NCBI RefSeq assembly: GCF_037975245.1
Contig: NC_092573.1
Location: 1,608,001 to 1,672,000, forward strand
From: Apostichopus japonicus
Taxonomy: Eukaryota; Echinodermata; Holothuroidea; Aspidochirotida; Stichopodidae
Length of the DNA: 64,000 bases
Direction of reading: 5' to 3'
Shown in pieces: positions 39,272 through 64,000 of the stretch (position 1 is its first letter; each line of letters begins with the position of its first letter). Made by a program: the position numbers and the translations under genes. The notes beneath the pieces are model-generated. The model saw nothing but the letters and a program-made list of their open reading frames with translations, was not told the DNA's origin and did no database searches.

Positions 39272-39965
39272 CTCTCCCCCACCCACAGAGTGATGATCCT
39301 GGTACTGTCTTTGAAAAACGGTTGTAAATATTGCGACCGCGGTATTACTATTACCATAAGCGGCTGTCCCTACCAGCGCAATACGCTTCTGGTCCACAGA
39401 AATGTGTTCTGCTCCTTAGCTGACCCTATGTCTCTTTCTCTGATTGGTCAATTCTTCGTCACGTAAAGGACATTTATGGAGAGCACTTTCGCGAATTCGT
39501 ATAGCGGGAAACCAAATGCATTAGATCTAGTGACATCATTGCTAAAGAGTCTACATGACAAATAAGTTAACTTCAACTTAAAACATCAGTAATTTTGTTG
39601 TTCGAACTTCAAGCCTTTCTTACTAAGATTAAGAATGTCGCATGTTTCCGATATTCAATAAGAACTAAAAACTGTCAGCCTAACGACTGCCACCTTAGCC
39701 TAGGCCTGGCTTTACGGTAACTGACGTGTTTATACCAACTGTGACCAACTCTCGCCTATACGTGATTACTGTCTTACTTACTAGCCAGTTTGCCTACCAC
39801 CTAGGCGAGATAGGTCTGGTACTGTTGATAACCTATGCTAAAAAAAACTTGTTACACCCTGGCCTAAATTATGGCTGTTAGGATTAATACTAGTAAGTAC
39901 TAGCCTAGTAGTAGTTAGTGATACTGGCATAGTGCTAACTTGGGCTGATTGGATCTTTAGTCAAG

Positions 39966-61323
<21,358 letters not shown>

Positions 61324-62188
61324 TCTACTCTGGAATCATCTACTCTTGAATCATCTCAAGCAGTCTGCAAGTTCATTGAGTTAATGTTTCTATTGATGTC
61401 GCTGTCCTACATTTTACATCAGGTCACCATGTTCTCGGCTGCAGTTTTCTGGACCTCAGACGTTATATATGCTTTTTGAACAAACACGACTAACAATAAC
61501 CTACCGTAGTTTGTCCTGCTTGAGGATATATGAGACAATATTCATTATAGCTTGGAGAGAGTTTCAATGCTGCCTTTTTTTATCAAAAGGTGCCTTGCCC
61601 TGGACTGAAATGCTTCACACGTTGTGAGTGATGTTCCCTAAATATTCCAGTGTTCTTTTTCATTATACTCGTTGTTTTTTGTAACTTTTTTATGCATGGA
61701 TCTTTCATTTATATTAATATTTACATACATTCATAACTTACAAATTTTGAAGTATTTTATGAGAAAAAATAGATGTCAAGTCTGTTACTATTGCATGTTC
61801 ATGATATGTGTTCAAGTGTAACATATCATCTTCTAGCCTGTCAAAATAGTTTATATTCATTCAGCTACGAATCTCTTCACTGCAACAATGCGGAAAGCCA
61901 TATGATAACAAGTCCTTGTTTTCCTACGCCCATCATGACAAGAATAGTTCCTCTATTAGAATACTCTCCATGGTTCATCATTCATTCACATCAATGCCAA
62001 CTGTACACTGTGGTCCAGATTTGCTTCTTAAACTCCGTCTGATGTCGCAAGGCACAACAAACAGCTGTTGAAAATACAGAAAACTAGTGTCAGCAATGGT
62101 GACATTGATTTATTGTCAACTAGACAATTAAATTATGACCGTGTTCCAAGTTCAGATAAATATTGATTACAAAACTTGTTTGTGATCT
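61324..62188. other. Convergent 3' regions of SMC5 and the minus-strand gene
   Basis: The stops of the two genes are 865 bp apart. The only good signals are ATTAAA on the + strand at 62127 and AATAAA on the - strand at 62114-62109, so the two 3' UTRs may overlap slightly. No ORF of note lies between. Confidence 0.5.
62109..62114 (-). terminator. Polyadenylation signal of the minus-strand gene
   Basis: TTTATT on the + strand is AATAAA on the - strand, 75 nt after the TAA at 62191-62189. Confidence 0.5.
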
Positions 62189-63962
62189 TTAGTTTGTACC
62201 TTTAATCTTTTCTTGATATTCTGGATGGAGATTTCCAGCTGGTACATTGTGCATGGCTATTAACCATTGTAAGACCTGCAAGTGTGGAAAATTACGTGAG
62301 AGATAAAACAAATATAACCGTCAGCACAGGTATTATTTTCATACTTTTGGTTCTTTTTCATCCAAATATTAAAAAAAAATCCCTGCTCCCCAATCTGTTC
62401 CCCTTGCCACACATAGTTTGGGAAGTGTGATGCTACGATGCTACTGCGATACTAGTGTGATGCTACATGTTATAACTACCTTTGCAGTGACCTGACTCCA
62501 AGGTGTCGTCTCCAACAGACTTAACACTGAATCAGTCACCACGTCAACACAGCCTCTGACAATGGCATCCTCATCTTTGTGGGAGCAGAAAGAAACTGCT
62601 GCCTCATCGTCACCTTCAGGCCACTGTCTGGGATCATCGGGTATTTGGAGCTGGCCGAAGGGTGCTACTCCTAGGAGAATGGGTGACTGGGGGCAGCACC
62701 ACACCGCTACTACACAGCAGAACAATCGAAAAAGAAATCTGGTGGCCTGTAAAGACAAGAAGTGATAGAAATGATGTCACTTATTGATACCATTGACAAG
62801 TGATAGCAGGAATTAAAAAAAGTTACACTTTAACAATACAGAGAGGGACGAAACAGATGAACACAAGAACAAAGCTGGTAAATACAACTCTGGGTAAAAT
62901 AGCAGAGAAAGATGCACACTTTACTCACAGAAGGATAAGAGAAGCAAGAGAGAAGCACTGAACAAAGAGGAAGACCGAGACTAACTGATGAAGAAAGTGA
63001 TGAGACAAAGGTGGACAAGTGACAATCTGGTGGTGACCGGGAGACACGAAAAATAAAAATATAAAAGGGAACAAGGGTGAAGAAAAGATAAAAAGAAAAG
63101 AAATGAAGCAATATCATGATGGGTGCGAGGAAGAGACTAGTGAAGGGGGGGGGGAGGAGGGAGGGGATGATAAACTTACTTGAGACACTGTTCTTCCCTC
63201 TTTCAATTGTGTTTTTCCTGACGCTACATTGTGACTATGTCCCATTAATTCCACCAACCACTGCATTCTGGCAGCCACTGATGTGTACTTAGTCTGTGGT
63301 TGGCCCTCAATCCGAGTACTACATTGGAGTAAACCTCTGCTCAGACATATGATGAGGCAGGCATGATTCTCCTCTGAGGACATGTTCATTCCTACATCTG
63401 AAGAAGAAATTGTACAAGCCTCTAAATGCAATGTCTACCATGCAGGAAAATTGAATATTATGCAACAAACATACCTAAAGATTCCATCATAGGGGATAAT
63501 ATTTCCACTGATAAACAACACTTATGTCAGAAGTAACCTGAAGGACTAACAGTGTTGTGTGTTAATGGTAGATATATAACCAAACCCTCTCTGTTTTGAC
63601 GGGTGTACCCCAGCACCTGACCACGTTCTCCAATACTGAGGGAGGTGAAGGTACCCCATGCATCACCTCTGCAACCATGGTGATTAAACTTGAAAGGACA
63701 GAACCCAAACCAAGATTCCCAATTCAGAAATACCAAGAGCACAGAAGGCTCCACGTAACACTGCAAACCATAAGTATTAGCACCAAAAATCTGATAAATA
63801 CACCCCACTCTATCTGACATGTGGGAATATCATTGTGTAACATTGCATGTGTATATTCCCTTCAATGATGTTCTCACCTATACAGGCATTCAGCCAAGCC
63901 ATTGACTGCCTACCACATCCGATTAAGTAGGACCGTAAAAGTGTTGACTTCACTAAGTTACC
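62189..63962 (-). CDS. Unidentified multi-exon gene, last five exons (5'-partial)
   Basis: Reading the minus strand, five exons join in phase: 63962-63878, 63668-63586, 63434-63180, 62746-62480, 62275-62189 (777 nt, 258 aa plus stop TAA). Acceptors are TTATCTTGCAG, CATGGTTGCAG, CATGGTAG, TTGTCTTTACAG and CACACTTGCAG; donors are G|GTGAGA, AGG|GTTTGG, CAA|GTAAGT and AAG|GTAGTT. The peptide includes VMHGVPSPPSVLENVVRCWG, SSEENHACLIICLSRGLLQC, MQWLVELMGHSHN, a hydrophobic FLFRLFCCVVAVWCC stretch, and ends in HNVPAGNLHPEYQEKIKGTN. Amphipathic helix-like pieces suggest a helical-repeat (HEAT/ARM-like) C-terminus, but I cannot name the family. The third exon could instead start at 63397 with a different upstream donor. 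The gene continues beyond 64000. Confidence 0.6.
62747..63179 (-). other. Intron of the minus-strand gene
   Basis: A purine-rich 433-bp intron (on the + strand) with a poly-G run near 63146; the donor GTAAGT and acceptor TTTACAG are both strong on the minus strand. Confidence 0.55.
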
Positions 63963-64000
63963 CTGCAAGATAATTTTAGAAACAAAAAGTTAGTACTGTG

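Noticed and set aside
63586-63820. Longer minus-strand ORF (97 codons) as the coding frame of the upstream exon
   Set aside because: Another frame of the same segment gives a more protein-like peptide and matches both neighbouring splice phases; the 97-codon frame remains a weaker alternative.

Overview
The window is animal nuclear DNA: AT-rich, with multi-exon genes split by GT-AG introns, long non-coding stretches and many diverged transposon fragments. The two identifiable proteins, a PTPN9-type phosphatase and SMC5, align well with vertebrate orthologues but keep invertebrate features. The style of the introns, the frequent GGCCTA-rich tracts and the repeat types suggest a marine deuterostome, probably an echinoderm (perhaps a sea cucumber). 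The species guess is inference.

Layout. (1) About 2.0-17.8 kb, + strand: the 3' five coding exons of a PTPN9 (MEG2) orthologue. They hold the end of a CRAL-TRIO/Sec14 domain, a long Ser/acidic linker with a proline-rich motif, and a complete catalytic PTP domain. The rest of the CRAL-TRIO domain should lie upstream of the window. An optional exon with its own ATG sits at 2058-2144. (2) 17.8-27.4 kb: 3' UTR, then non-coding DNA with repeat fragments, including a probable Penelope-like element remnant. (3) 27.4-29.1 kb, + strand: an intronless 584-aa gene with two copies of a Cys/His ribbon resembling the C-terminal zinc ribbon of piggyBac transposases; this is the most novel protein here. (4) 29.1-40.0 kb: no supported gene; one short hAT-type element. 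(5) 40.0-61.3 kb, + strand: a complete SMC5 gene, 23 coding exons (about 1075 aa), with Walker A, hinge, signature and Walker B regions. Its introns host a 1.45-kb hAT-type element, a TTAA-flanked MITE, a 638-bp MITE with a perfect 8-bp target duplication and a minisatellite. (6) 62.2-64.0 kb, - strand: the last five exons of an unidentified gene, rebuilt from short ORFs with compatible splice phases, convergent with SMC5.

The genes do not form a functional unit. SMC5 acts in the SMC5/6 genome-maintenance complex, PTPN9 on vesicle membranes, and the ribbon protein and the minus-strand gene have no assigned role. Protein identities rest on motif and alignment recall, and splice boundaries on GT/AG sites and phase matching; no database search was run.
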